Positions 26,701 through 34,877 are shown, numbered from the stretch's first letter. The stretch is DNA of 64,000 bases from Aquabacterium sp. OR-4 (GCF_025290835.2 NZ_JAOCQD020000001.1:2666001-2730000); one strand, 5' to 3'. Notes: generated by a model not told the origin, from the letters alone. Program-made: numbers and translations.

Positions 26701-28251
26701 GATCTGACCATCACCGACGAGCTGGGCCAGAGCCAGAGCCTGGGCCTCAGCGAGCTGCGCCTGGCGCTCAGCGCCCACGACGGCCTGTGGCAGTTTGCCC
26801 AGGGCCTGGCCGGCCGCAGCATCGGCGCCATGGCCGGTGCCCAGGTGCTGCGCACCGACCCGCGCCTGCGCTGGCCCGGCCGCGACGCCACGCTGCAGGG
26901 CGTGCTCGAGGCGCAGGTGGCCAACCTGGGCGCCTGGGGCACCTGGGTGCCACCGGGCTGGCGCCTGGCCGGGCAGCTGCACACCAGCGCCAGCTTTGGC
27001 GGCACGCTGGGCGCGCCACAGGTCAATGGCCGCATGAGCGGCAGCGGCATCGCGGTGCGCCACCTGCTGCAGGGCATCCAGCTGCAGGACGGCGAGCTGG
27101 CCATCACGCTGGATGGCGACAAGGCGCGCATCGAACGCCTGCAGTTCAAGGGCGGCGAAGGCGGCACGCTGGCGCTCAGCGGCCAGGCCACGCTGGGTGC
27201 CACGCCGGCGGCCACGCTGGACCTGGTGGCCGAGCGCTTTCGCCTGATCGGCCGGGTGGATCGCCGCCTGCTCACCAGCGGCCGCGCCCAGGCCCGGCTC
27301 GACGCCGAGCAACTGGCGGTGGAGGGCGACTTCCGCATCGACGAGGGCCTGTTCGACATCAGCCGCGGCGAAGCGCCCGCGCTCGACGACGACGTGCGCG
27401 TGCACCGCGGCGGCGACACGGTGGCGGCCCCGACCAGCGCATCCACCAGCGCATCCACCGGCGCCCCCACCAGCGCCCCCACCACCGCCACCGCCCCTGA
27501 GGCCGCCACGGCTGGCAGCAGGGCCGCCGCCGTGCCGGCATCGTTGCGCCAGACCCGCCTGGCGCTGCGCGTGGATCTGGGCGAGCGCCTGCGCCTGCGC
27601 GGGCGCGGCATCGACACCGGCCTGCGCGGCAAGCTGCAGATCTCCAGCCCGGGCGGCCGGCTGGCGCTCAACGGCACCGTGCGCGCCGAGGGCGGCCAGT
27701 ACGCGGCCTATGGCCAGAAGCTCGACATCCGCCGCGGCGAGGTGCGCTTCTCGGGCGCGCTCGACAACCCGGCGATCGATGTGCAGGCCATCCGCCCCAA
27801 CCTGGATGTGCTGGTGGGCGTCTCGCTGACCGGCACCGCGCAGGCGCCCCGCATCCGCCTGTTCAGCGAGCCCGACCTGAGCGACTACGAAAAACTCTCC
27901 TGGCTGGTGCTGGGCCGCAGCTCCGACGGCCTGGGCCGCACCGACACCGCGCTGCTGCAGCGCGCTGCGCTGGCGCTGCTGTCGGGCGACGGCCAGGCGC
28001 CCACCGACACCCTGCTCGACACGCTGGGCCTGACCGACTTCTCGGTGCGCCAGACCGAGGGCGACGTGCGCGACACCGTCATCAGCCTGGGCAAGCAGCT
28101 GTCGCGGCGCTGGTACCTGGGCTACGAGCGCAGCGTCAACAGCACGGCCGGCACCTGGCAGCTGATCTACCGCATCGCCCAGCGCTTCACGCTGCGCGCG
28201 CAATCGGGCAGCGAGAACGCGGTCGACCTGATCTGGTCCTGGCGCTGGTGA
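23782..28251 (+). CDS. tamB: TamB, inner-membrane-anchored assembly protein
   Basis: A 1489-residue protein. A Pro/Ala-rich cytoplasmic N-terminus, with PAPAPAP encoded by a CCTGCA hexamer run at about 23843-23868, is followed by one membrane helix (WLAITLASLAVLLAGLVGSGAW). A very long beta-helical periplasmic part follows. The C-terminal TamB domain (DUF490) begins near residue 1140 and contains LNGTVRAEGGQYAAYGQKLDI, NPAIDVQAIRPN and LSWLVLGRSSDGL. It ends WSWRW. TamB works with TamA and has also been linked to phospholipid transport to the outer membrane. Residues of about 1205-1250 are a Ser/Thr/Ala-rich repeat insert. Opposite-strand open frames of about 1,000 codons here are GC artefacts. 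Confidence 0.95.
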   Translation: MNTPPDPAASAAAPVLPPTVPAPAPAPAPEAATAQAPAPRRRWLAITLASLAVLLAGLVGSGAWWWQRPASLPWLLAQVPGLQVQGVHGTPGTATWRIDRLDWTLPGQAGTLHIQQLVLRRDTLTWQPHAGAWVGLRLGEVSAAQLHYRSGPPSTTPITAPTQLALPLVLQIDRLQIGSLQIDAQPPLQQVQARLHLGAGAGARHRLELQSATLEQLHLSGQAQIDSAAPLNTRLQLAAQGATRGPGGHNLPWQARAEATGPLARLALTLQLQGAATEPATAAAQAAHPPPRLQARATVTPFAAWPLAALQFETQALDLAALSPRLPGTHLNGQATVASDGLDRPARLQLRLDNQRPAAWHLGGLPLRSLQAEASATPRQPDRLALSRFTLQLADAQGAAGQLSGQGHWQGAQAHLDLQLDDVAPARLDQRAAPMRLSGPLSLTLSGLGQAGATPSVSFDTRLTGRLQAGRLPAGTATAEVQLRAVGEASASHLLLREAALRSGPTSAQATLNLRSEPRGWRVQGSGRLDGFDPLPWWPGTPGSVWQRGPHRLAGRLEADLLWPTSTAAATGTTTRATPQAARSGAAPSAASGTPPAELLARLPALQGRAALTLADSLLAGVPLAGQLTLDGNTARPQLDASLTAAGNRLALRWQSGATPTDDQARLDWQGPQLAALAPWGAWLAEAWPASAGLWPRAGSLHGSLQLRGRWPALQATEGQWQADALATRAATLQSGQLSWRSGADIDAPLQLQLQLRQLAAGAQRLERLEARADGSLREHTLRLQADSPVRPPAWTEPLIGSPGTGTRIELESRGRWLPEADGGVRWQAQAVRLRGAARPAHAAPGSASAATATANSAAGARTWLDAQWPLAELRLDRGLRPLAFDAGPGRVQLASTGLQWQQLRWQAAGAGTRHPEGLWELRGTLDTIDVASLLQKLQPEIGWSGQLTLGGRVEIRLAEQLDADIVLERGGGDLTITDELGQSQSLGLSELRLALSAHDGLWQFAQGLAGRSIGAMAGAQVLRTDPRLRWPGRDATLQGVLEAQVANLGAWGTWVPPGWRLAGQLHTSASFGGTLGAPQVNGRMSGSGIAVRHLLQGIQLQDGELAITLDGDKARIERLQFKGGEGGTLALSGQATLGATPAATLDLVAERFRLIGRVDRRLLTSGRAQARLDAEQLAVEGDFRIDEGLFDISRGEAPALDDDVRVHRGGDTVAAPTSASTSASTGAPTSAPTTATAPEAATAGSRAAAVPASLRQTRLALRVDLGERLRLRGRGIDTGLRGKLQISSPGGRLALNGTVRAEGGQYAAYGQKLDIRRGEVRFSGALDNPAIDVQAIRPNLDVLVGVSLTGTAQAPRIRLFSEPDLSDYEKLSWLVLGRSSDGLGRTDTALLQRAALALLSGDGQAPTDTLLDTLGLTDFSVRQTEGDVRDTVISLGKQLSRRWYLGYERSVNSTAGTWQLIYRIAQRFTLRAQSGSENAVDLIWSWRW

Positions 28252-28309
28252 GCGCCGGCCGCGGCGGCCTGGCACAGGCAGCGCCCATGCGAGAATCCGC
28301 GCCGCGTGT

Positions 28310-28384
28310 GCCGCCGTAGTTCAATGGATAGAACGAGCGCCTCCTAAGCGCTAGATGTGGGTTCGATTCCCGCCGGAGGCACCA
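28310..28384 (+). tRNA. tRNA-Arg (anticodon CCU)
   Basis: A 75-nt cloverleaf. Acceptor GCCGCCG (28310-28316) faces CGGAGGC (28374-28380). The D-stem is GTTC/GAAC and the anticodon arm AGCGC-CTCCTAA-GCGCT has anticodon CCT at 28343-28345. The T-arm is GTGGG-TTCGATT-CCCGC, the discriminator is A, and CCA is encoded (28382-28384). It decodes AGG. Pairing 4:69 is G-A, the only mismatch in the acceptor stem. No integration scar was seen at its 3' end. Confidence 0.95.
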
Positions 28385-28485
28385 TGGCCCGCCCCAGCCC
28401 GCCGCCACCGGGCGCGCACGGCTTGACCGGGCCACCCCGCTGCGCCACAGTGGCGCCCTCGATCCACCCACCGAAGGAGACTGCC

Positions 28486-28554
28486 ATGGAAACGACCCCT
28501 GACCTTGCCTTCGCGTGGGCTTGCCTGCCGGCCCTGCCGCGCCGCCGCGCCTGA
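28486..28554 (+). CDS. Candidate 22-residue leader peptide upstream of rsgA
   Basis: A short ORF (ATG 28486, TGA 28552-28554) with a strong ribosome-binding site (GAAGGAGA ending 6 nt before ATG). The peptide starts METTPDLAFAWACL and ends in PRRRA. It is followed 6 bp later by a perfect 8-bp-stem hairpin (28561-28580). The strong RBS and the hairpin suggest a translated regulatory leader, as in attenuation, but no amino-acid codon run gives an obvious effector. It could also be an independent small protein. I do not recognise a homologue. Confidence 0.45.
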   Translation: METTPDLAFAWACLPALPRRRA

Positions 28555-28560
28555 CCCAGC

Positions 28561-28580
28561 GGCGGGTCGACTGACCCGCC
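28561..28580 (+). promoter_or_regulatory. Perfect 8-bp hairpin after the leader ORF
   Basis: GGCGGGTC (28561-28568) pairs with GACCCGCC (28573-28580) around the loop GACT. It begins 6 bp after the small ORF stop. No T-run follows, so it would not be a classic intrinsic terminator. Confidence 0.6.
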
Positions 28581-28589
28581 ACCCCGTCC

Positions 28590-28711
28590 CGTGATGGGTA
28601 TTGGCCGTCGCCACGACGGCCTGCTGCGCGAGCCCCACGCCCGCTCTCCACCCCTTGTTCCGTGCCCCTCGGGCACGCGGGTGGCGTGCGCCTGCGCGCC
28701 GCCCCATCACG
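28590..28711 (+). promoter_or_regulatory. Candidate structured 5' leader of rsgA (three-way junction)
   Basis: A 9-bp perfect long-range stem, CGTGATGGG (28590-28598) with CCCATCACG (28703-28711), encloses two 7-bp hairpins: GGCCGTC/GACGGCC (28603-28609, 28615-28621) and CGTGCCC/GGGCACG (28661-28667, 28671-28677). The closing arm ends 8 nt before the rsgA ATG at 28720, where a ribosome-binding site should lie, so pairing could block initiation. It does not match a riboswitch class known to me. High GC content makes chance stems common. Confidence 0.4.
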
Positions 28712-28719
28712 AGCACGAC

Positions 28720-29922
28720 ATGATCGATTCAGACTCCCTGGCCCGACTGCGCCGCATCGGGCTCACCCAGGTGTTGCTGCAACAGCTGGCCGCCTGGCAA
28801 GCCGACGGCGCGCCCGCCGACGCGCTGACCACACCGGCAACGGCCGGCCCAGGCCCCGGCCCCGCCGCCGACCCCGGCGCCGCCGCACCACCGCCGGCCG
28901 CCGGCCCATCGCCCGACGCCTCACCGTGCCCCGCACTGCATCTGCGCCGCGTGGTCGAGGTGCAGCGCGAGCACGTGCTGCTGCACGACGGCGAAGCCAC
29001 CACCACCGCACGGCCGCTGCCGCGGCTGATCGTCGCGCTGCAGCAGCAGGCCGACGCATTGGCCGTGGGCGACTGGGTGCTGGCCCAGCCCGACGCCTGG
29101 CAGCACTGGTGGGTGCATGCCCGCGTGCCGCCCAGCAACCAGATCACCCGCCGCCTGCACGACGGGCGCGACAAGCTGGCGCGCCTGGTCATCGTCAGCA
29201 ACGTCGACACCGCGCTGCTGACCATGGGCCTCGACCACGACTTCAGCCTGCGCCGGCTGGAGCGCTATGTGACCCTGGTGCGCCTGGCCGGCGTGGACGC
29301 GGTGGTGGTGCTGACCAAGGCCGACCTGTGCCCCGACGTCGACAGCCGGCTGGCCGCCGTGCGCGCCATGCTGCCGCGCGACACCGAGGCCCTGGCGGTG
29401 GACGGCCAGCAGGCCGCCGCGGCGCAGGCGCTGGCGCCCTGGCTGGGGGCCGGCCGCACGCTGGTGCTGCTGGGCTCCAGCGGCGCGGGCAAGAGCACGC
29501 TCACCAACACGCTGTGCGGCGCCGCGCTGCAGGACACCGGCGCCACACGCCAGGGCGACGGCCGCGGGCGCCACACCACCACGGCGCGCAGCCTGCACCT
29601 CACCGGCTGTGGCGCCTGCATCATCGACACACCGGGGCTGCGCACGCTGCGCCTGGACACCGACGAGGCGGCGCTGGGCGAGGTGTTCGGCGATGTGGCG
29701 GCGCTGGCCACACAGTGCCGGTTCCGCGACTGCCAGCACGAGAACGAGCCGGGCTGCGCGGTGCGTGCCGGCCTGCCGGCCGAGCGCCTGCGCAGCTTCC
29801 ACAAACTGCGCCGCGAGGCCCAGCGCGACACCCTCAGCGCGCTGGAGCGCAAGCGCCAGCTGTCGGAGTGGAAGGCGCGTGGCCGCGCCGGTCAGGCCCG
29901 CGCCAAAGAAAAGCGCGCATGA
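28720..29922 (+). CDS. rsgA: Ribosome small-subunit-dependent GTPase RsgA
   Basis: A 400-residue circularly permuted GTPase. G4 (VVLTKADLC) precedes G1 (GSSGAGKST), followed by G3 (DTPGLR), which is diagnostic for RsgA/YjeQ. An N-terminal OB-fold region and a C-terminal zinc cluster (CRFRDCQHENEPGC) complete it. RsgA acts in late 30S subunit maturation. Residues of about 35-75 are a Pro/Ala/Gly-rich insert before the OB fold, making it longer than E. coli RsgA (350). ATG at 28720 was chosen; longer frames upstream lack family similarity. No good Shine-Dalgarno is visible ahead of it. Confidence 0.95.
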   Translation: MIDSDSLARLRRIGLTQVLLQQLAAWQADGAPADALTTPATAGPGPGPAADPGAAAPPPAAGPSPDASPCPALHLRRVVEVQREHVLLHDGEATTTARPLPRLIVALQQQADALAVGDWVLAQPDAWQHWWVHARVPPSNQITRRLHDGRDKLARLVIVSNVDTALLTMGLDHDFSLRRLERYVTLVRLAGVDAVVVLTKADLCPDVDSRLAAVRAMLPRDTEALAVDGQQAAAAQALAPWLGAGRTLVLLGSSGAGKSTLTNTLCGAALQDTGATRQGDGRGRHTTTARSLHLTGCGACIIDTPGLRTLRLDTDEAALGEVFGDVAALATQCRFRDCQHENEPGCAVRAGLPAERLRSFHKLRREAQRDTLSALERKRQLSEWKARGRAGQARAKEKRA

Positions 29923-30205
29923 GTCGCCCGTGCCCCCCGGCCTGCCGCAGCGGCCTGGGCACCCGCGACGGCAACGCGGGGCCGCTGCATCCGGTGCGCG
30001 CCGTCGCGCGTATCCGCCGGCATGTCCAAGCGATCGCCCGCCCCACCGTCAGCCTGCCGCGCCACGGCCCCAGGCGGCAGGATGTCATCGCCTGGCCACG
30101 GGGCCGCGGGCACAATCGGCCGCACCGTGTTCCAGCACCCCGTCATCCCCTGCGCCATGCACCGCGTGGCCCACCGGCCGCTTGTGGCCTGAGCCTCGGC
30201 ACGCC
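29923..30205. other. Intergenic stretch, nothing recognised
   Basis: This 283-bp region lies between rsgA and the His-rich protein gene. I looked for a B12 box and for AT-rich Fur/Zur/NikR-like dyads and found none. GC is as high as in the genes. Confidence 0.5.
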
Positions 30206-30868
30206 ATGCGCCGCCCTGCCCGCCAGCAGCCCATGCCGCCGCGCCCCGCCCTGGCCGGGCATCGCGCACGGGCCAGCCATCCCGCGCTGCTGTGCCTGCT
30301 GGTCGCCGCACTGTGGGTGTACGCCTGCTCGGCGGCCACGCTGCGCGTCGTGGGCCCGGCGCACTGGCATGCACCGGCCGCGCAAGGCGCCGGCGTGTGG
30401 CAGTCGGGTGCCCAGGCGCTGGCACCGGCGTTCAGCTCATTGCAGGGCTGGCTGGGCCAGATCCGCGCGCTGAGTGACCGCGCCCACGACAGCGCGCATG
30501 CGCTGGGCCTGGCGGTGCAGGGCCATGGCCATGCGCACGGCAAAACGCCTGCCCAGGCCACCAGCACCAACGCCAGCGCCAGCGCCAGCGCGCCAACGCA
30601 CGCACATGCCGGCGTGCTGCGCCACTGGCACGAGGCCGACGACCGCAGCGTGCGCGCCGTCGGCCCCTCGCCCAGCCCGGCCGCGGCGACAACGCTGGCC
30701 GATCTGGAGGCCGCCGCCGCCATCGGTGCCGCCACGCTGTTGCCGGCGCTCGGCCCCTGCTGCCTGTGGCCGCCCGGGTCGCTGGCCAACGGCCGCTGGC
30801 CCGCAAGCCAGGCCGCGCCCTGGCGCAGCGCCCTGCCCTTGCCGCCCATCGACCCGCCAATCGCCTGA
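30206..30868 (+). CDS. His-rich single-span hypothetical protein, probable metal-related
   Basis: A 220-residue protein not assigned to a named family with confidence. After a basic N-terminus (with a second possible ATG at 30233) there is one hydrophobic segment (LLCLLVAALWVYACSAATL). Two His clusters follow, HGHAHGK near residue 110 and THAHAGVLRHWHEADD near 135, then a Cys pair (GPCCLWPPG). The C-terminus is Pro-rich. The His pattern resembles DUF2946-like proteins found next to metal receptors. It is 282 bp upstream of a TonB-dependent receptor, with two HupE-like genes beyond. A periplasmic metal-binding role is an inference from the His residues and context. Confidence 0.6.
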   Translation: MRRPARQQPMPPRPALAGHRARASHPALLCLLVAALWVYACSAATLRVVGPAHWHAPAAQGAGVWQSGAQALAPAFSSLQGWLGQIRALSDRAHDSAHALGLAVQGHGHAHGKTPAQATSTNASASASAPTHAHAGVLRHWHEADDRSVRAVGPSPSPAAATTLADLEAAAAIGAATLLPALGPCCLWPPGSLANGRWPASQAAPWRSALPLPPIDPPIA

Positions 30869-31150
30869 TTGGGTGCTGTGCGCCTGGCGGCCAGGGCCCT
30901 GACCCCGGCGCCGGCGCATGCCGGCCGCTGCGCGCACCGCGTGGCGGCCCACAACCCGGCTTGCCCACCGCCCGCCCCGCGTGGCGGCGGCTTGGCCTGG
31001 GGCTCCACACAACACGACGCTCGCATCGAGCGGGCCGAGGCCGCACAACGCCTCGGCCACGGCCTGCCTGCGCGCGGCCGCGCCACCTGCCACCGGCAGC
31101 GGTGCGGGCCGCCGCCGCTGCAGGCACCGTCGAACCACACGAAACCGACC
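30869..31150. other. Intergenic stretch ahead of the TonB receptor gene
   Basis: 282 bp of GC-rich sequence. No B12 riboswitch motif and no recognisable Fur/Zur box was seen. It may carry the receptor promoter or be a leader within the operon. Confidence 0.4.
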
Positions 31151-33409
31151 ATGACTTGCCAGACCTTGCACCGCGCGCTGCGGCGCCACCCCCGGCCCAG
31201 CCGGGCATTGACCGCAACCCGCGCCCAACCCGGCCCCCGGCACACCCGCCACGCCCGCCATGCCCGCCACTTGGCCTGCTGCATCGCGCTGGGCCTGCTG
31301 CCGGCCTGGGCGACCGCGCAAACCGCCACGGGAACCACAGGCACCACGGGCACCATGAGCGCCACGGGCGCCACGGCCACCGACGTCATCACCACGGCCG
31401 CCAGCGCCAAGCCCCAGCAGGTGCAGATCGTTGGCCAGCACTACGACAACGCGGTGGGCAGCAGCGACGCGGCCTCGCAAGGCACCATCCGCGCCGAGCT
31501 GCTGAAAAGCCGGCCGGCCCTGCGGCCGGGCGAGGTGCTCGAGTTCGTGCCGGGCGTCATCGTCACCCAGCACTCGGGCGACGGCAAGGCCAACCAGTAC
31601 TTCCTGCGCGGCTTCAACCTCGACCACGGCACCGATTTCGCCACCAGCGTCAACGGCATGCCGGTCAACATGCCCAGCCACGGCCATGGCCAGGGCTACA
31701 CCGACCTGAACTTCCTGCTGCCCGAGCTGGTGGATCGCATTGCCTACCGCAAGGGCCCTTACTTCGCCAAGGGCGGCGACTTCTCGGCCGCCGGCGCGGC
31801 CGACATCGCCTACCGCACCCGGCTGGATGCACCGTGGGTACAGCTTTCGCTCGGCCAGCGCGGCTACCAGCGCGCCGTGGCCGCCGGCTCCACCGAGCTG
31901 CAGCCCGGCATCACCGCGTTGGCCGCCCTCGAGTGGATGGGCAATGACGGCCCCTGGACAGTGCCCGAGGGCCTGAAGCGCCGCAACGGCGTGTTCACGC
32001 TCAGTGGCGGCACGCCCGCGCAGGGCTGGCAGGCCAGCGCCATGGCCTATTCGGCGCGCTGGACGGCCACTGACCAGGTGCCCGAGAACCTGATCGGCGG
32101 CAGCCTGGATGGCCGGCCGTTCGGGCGCTTTGACGCGGTTGATGCCAGCGATGGCGGCGACACCTCGCGTTACAGCCTGTCGGGTGAGTGGCACCGGCAA
32201 AGCGCCGCCGGCACCACCCGCGTGTCGGCCTACGCCATGCGCTATGCGCTGCAGCTGTGGTCGAACTTCAGCTTTGCACTGGAGCGGCCCGACACCGGCG
32301 ACCAGTTCGAGCAGCGCGACCGGCGCAGCGTCTACGGCCTGGGCGCCAGCCATGCCTTCGGCCATGCGCTGGGCGGCCTGAACGCACGCAGCGAGTTCGG
32401 CGCCCAGCTGCGCCATGACCGCATCCGCGTGGGCCTGTACGACACCCAGGCCCGCCAGGTGCTTGGCACCACGCGCGACGACCGCATCCGCGAAAGCCTG
32501 GCCGGGCTGTACGGCCAGACGTCGCTGGAGTTCGCGCCCTGGCTGCGCGGCGTGTTCGGCCTGCGTGCCGACCGCGTCGAGGCCCGCGTGCACAGCCTGA
32601 GCCTGGCCGACAACTCGGGCAGCGCCGCCGCCACGCAATGGTCACCCCGCGGCTCGCTGGTGCTGGGGCCGTTTGCACCGCTGGGCAAGACCGAGTTCTT
32701 CGTCAACGCCGGCCGCGGCATGCACAGCAACGACGCGCGTGGCACCACCATCCGCACCGATCCCAGAACCGGTGACGCCACCGACCCGGTGCCGCCGCTG
32801 GCCGCCAGCCGCGGCTGGGAGCTGGGCCTGCGCACCGAGGCCTTGCCGGGGCTGCAGAGCTCGCTGGCGCTGTGGCGGCTGAACGCCGACTCCGAGCTGG
32901 TCTACGTTGGCGATGCCGGTGCCACCGAGGCCGCCGGCGCCAGCCGGCGCCACGGCGTCGAATTCAACAATCGCTGGCAGCCGCTGCCCTGGCTGCTGCT
33001 CGACGCCGACCTGGCCTGGACCCACGCCCGCTTTGCCAATGGCGACCGCATTCCCAATGCGGTGGACCGCGTGGCCTCGCTGGCCGCCACGCTGCGCAAG
33101 CTGGGCCCGTGGAACGCCAGCCTGAACTGGCGCTACCTGGGCTCGGGTGCGCTGGTCGAGGACAACAGCGTACGCAGCGACTCGGCCATCACCACCAACC
33201 TGCGCTTCAACTACAGTCTGCCGGCCCATTGGGGGCTGGGGCGCAGCAGCGAGCTGACGCTGGACGTGTTCAACCTGTTCAACCGCAAGGTCTATGACAT
33301 CCAGTACCACTACGAATCCCAGCTGCCGGGCCAGGACGCCTGGACCGGCCGCCACGTGCATCCGGCCGAACCGCGCACGCTGCGCCTGACCATGAAGCTG
33401 GGGTTCTGA
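31151..33409 (+). CDS. TonB-dependent outer-membrane receptor, probable metal uptake
   Basis: A 752-residue receptor. ATG at 31151 starts a basic region with a hydrophobic stretch ending ATAQ (signal peptide with an unusually long Arg/His-rich n-region). A Thr/Gly-rich spacer precedes the plug domain: LRPGEVLEFVPGVIVTQHSGDGKANQYFLRGFNLDHGTDF, then GPYFAKGGDFSAAGAADI. The beta-barrel ends FNLFNRKVYDIQYHYES and RTLRLTMKLGF with C-terminal Phe. Substrate cannot be told from sequence alone. Cotranscription with HupE-type genes and the upstream His-rich protein suggests a metal such as nickel, cobalt or copper. The hupE ATG follows the TGA directly. Confidence 0.9.
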   Translation: MTCQTLHRALRRHPRPSRALTATRAQPGPRHTRHARHARHLACCIALGLLPAWATAQTATGTTGTTGTMSATGATATDVITTAASAKPQQVQIVGQHYDNAVGSSDAASQGTIRAELLKSRPALRPGEVLEFVPGVIVTQHSGDGKANQYFLRGFNLDHGTDFATSVNGMPVNMPSHGHGQGYTDLNFLLPELVDRIAYRKGPYFAKGGDFSAAGAADIAYRTRLDAPWVQLSLGQRGYQRAVAAGSTELQPGITALAALEWMGNDGPWTVPEGLKRRNGVFTLSGGTPAQGWQASAMAYSARWTATDQVPENLIGGSLDGRPFGRFDAVDASDGGDTSRYSLSGEWHRQSAAGTTRVSAYAMRYALQLWSNFSFALERPDTGDQFEQRDRRSVYGLGASHAFGHALGGLNARSEFGAQLRHDRIRVGLYDTQARQVLGTTRDDRIRESLAGLYGQTSLEFAPWLRGVFGLRADRVEARVHSLSLADNSGSAAATQWSPRGSLVLGPFAPLGKTEFFVNAGRGMHSNDARGTTIRTDPRTGDATDPVPPLAASRGWELGLRTEALPGLQSSLALWRLNADSELVYVGDAGATEAAGASRRHGVEFNNRWQPLPWLLLDADLAWTHARFANGDRIPNAVDRVASLAATLRKLGPWNASLNWRYLGSGALVEDNSVRSDSAITTNLRFNYSLPAHWGLGRSSELTLDVFNLFNRKVYDIQYHYESQLPGQDAWTGRHVHPAEPRTLRLTMKLGF

Positions 33410-34009
33410 ATGCAGCGCCATCGCGTGGGCATGCCCACCTGGCTGGCGCTCGGCCTGGGCACCTTGCCCTTGCTGGCCCAGGCGCACAGCGAAGACGCCG
33501 CCGGCATCGGCGGTGGCCTGCTGGCCGGCATGCTGCATCCGCTGCTGGGCCTCGATCACCTGGTGGCCATGGTGGCCGTGGGCCTGTGGGGCGCCTTCCT
33601 GGGCCCGCGCGCCGTGTGGCTGCTGCCGGTGGTGTTTCCGCTGGTGATGGCGGTGGGCGGCGTGCTCGGCATGGCGCAGGTGCCGCTGCCTTCGGTGGAG
33701 GTGGGCATCGCCGTCTCGGGCATCGTGCTGGGCCTGATGGTGGCGCTGGCGGCGCGCCCGCCGCTGCCGGTGGCCGCGCTGATCGTGGGGGCCTTTGCCA
33801 TCTTCCACGGCCACGCCCATGGCGCCGAGCTGCCGGCGGCCGCCAACGCACTGGCCTACAGCATCGGCTTCGTGGTCAGCACCGGCCTGCTGCATGTGGC
33901 CGGCATCGGCCTGGGCCTGCTGGTGCGCTGGCCGGCCGGCCGCTGGGCGGTGCGCGGCACCGGCCTGCTGATCGCCCTGGTGGGCCTGGCCTTCCTGGTG
34001 GGACGATGA
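33410..34009 (+). CDS. hupE: HupE/UreJ-family metal transporter
   Basis: A 199-residue membrane protein. After a signal-like hydrophobic N-terminus ending QAHSED it has the HupE signature HPLLGLDHLVAMVAVGLWGA and FHGHAHGAELP, and about six membrane helices. HupE/UreJ proteins are secondary permeases for Ni(II) or Co(II). The start ATG is directly after the receptor stop (TGAATG), so translation is probably coupled. The downstream gene overlaps by 4 nt. Confidence 0.92.
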   Translation: MQRHRVGMPTWLALGLGTLPLLAQAHSEDAAGIGGGLLAGMLHPLLGLDHLVAMVAVGLWGAFLGPRAVWLLPVVFPLVMAVGGVLGMAQVPLPSVEVGIAVSGIVLGLMVALAARPPLPVAALIVGAFAIFHGHAHGAELPAAANALAYSIGFVVSTGLLHVAGIGLGLLVRWPAGRWAVRGTGLLIALVGLAFLVGR

Positions 34010-34770
34010 GCGCTCAGGCCTGCGTGAAGCGGTCAGGGCGGCCGGCCGGCCCGGACGCCTGGGCACCATCGCGCCTGGCCGGTCTGACACGCTTGACCGG
34101 CCTGGCCTGGCTGGCCTGGCTGGTGCCCGACACCGCACTGGCGCATGGCTCGACCCAAGGCCTGGGCGCGTTCTGGAACGGCGTCATCCATGCCTGGACC
34201 GAGCCCTCGCAACTGCTGGCCCTGCTGGCCCTGGGCCTGTGGCTGGCCACACTGAGCCTGCAGCGCACCGACGAACTGCGCAGCCTGCTGGCCGGTGCCG
34301 GCTGCTTCGGCTTGGCGATGCTGGCAGCGCTGCTGTCGGGCCAGGGCCTGCCCATTGCCGACAGCGGCCTGCCCGAGCGCCTGTTGCAGGGCCTGGGCCT
34401 GCTGATGGCCCTGGCCACCGTGACCGACCTGGCCACGCCGCGGCCCGCCACGGCCCGGCTGGCGCCGCTGGCCTGCGGCCTGACCCTGCTGGGCGCCGCC
34501 CTGGCCAGCCCGGCGGGCACGCTGCGCGGCCTGGACGCGCTGGGCTGGACGGCCGGCGTGGCCCTGGGCGTGTCGCTGACCATCACCTACACCGCCATTG
34601 GCGCACGCTGGGTCCGCCAACGGCTGCGCATCGGCCCGGTGGTGCCGCGGGTGCTGGCCTCGTGGCTGGCGGCCAGCCTGCTGCTGGTGATGGTGCTGCC
34701 GTGGGTCTCGGCACCGCGGCCTGGCGCTGCAATCGCGAAGCCGGTGCCGGCCAGCGCGCCGCAGCGCTGA
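34006..34770 (+). CDS. Second HupE-like membrane protein
   Basis: A 254-residue protein with about seven hydrophobic segments. It begins after a basic N-terminus with LAHGSTQGLGAFWNGVIHAWTEPSQLLALLALGLWL, whose HGS...H pattern recalls the first half of HupE proteins, but it lacks the second HGHAHG motif. It overlaps the hupE stop (ATGA). Being translationally coupled to HupE, it may form part of the same transport complex. The family cannot be named with certainty. Confidence 0.72.
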   Translation: MSAQACVKRSGRPAGPDAWAPSRLAGLTRLTGLAWLAWLVPDTALAHGSTQGLGAFWNGVIHAWTEPSQLLALLALGLWLATLSLQRTDELRSLLAGAGCFGLAMLAALLSGQGLPIADSGLPERLLQGLGLLMALATVTDLATPRPATARLAPLACGLTLLGAALASPAGTLRGLDALGWTAGVALGVSLTITYTAIGARWVRQRLRIGPVVPRVLASWLAASLLLVMVLPWVSAPRPGAAIAKPVPASAPQR

Positions 34771-34877
34771 GCTTGTCCAGTCGCTGCGGGCTGCGTGCCC
34801 CGCGCAGCGCTCAGCGCGTGACGCGTGACGGTCTTGAAGGTGTCGCTTGAGGCGCCTGAACGCAGACGCCAGAAGGC

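Noticed and set aside
25366..28275. Opposite-strand open frame of about 970 codons across tamB
   Set aside because: Same reason: low-complexity Ala/Gly/Gln composition and full overlap with a recognised gene.
29923..31150. Cobalamin riboswitch before the TonB receptor
   Set aside because: No B12-box-like sequence could be found in either intergenic stretch.
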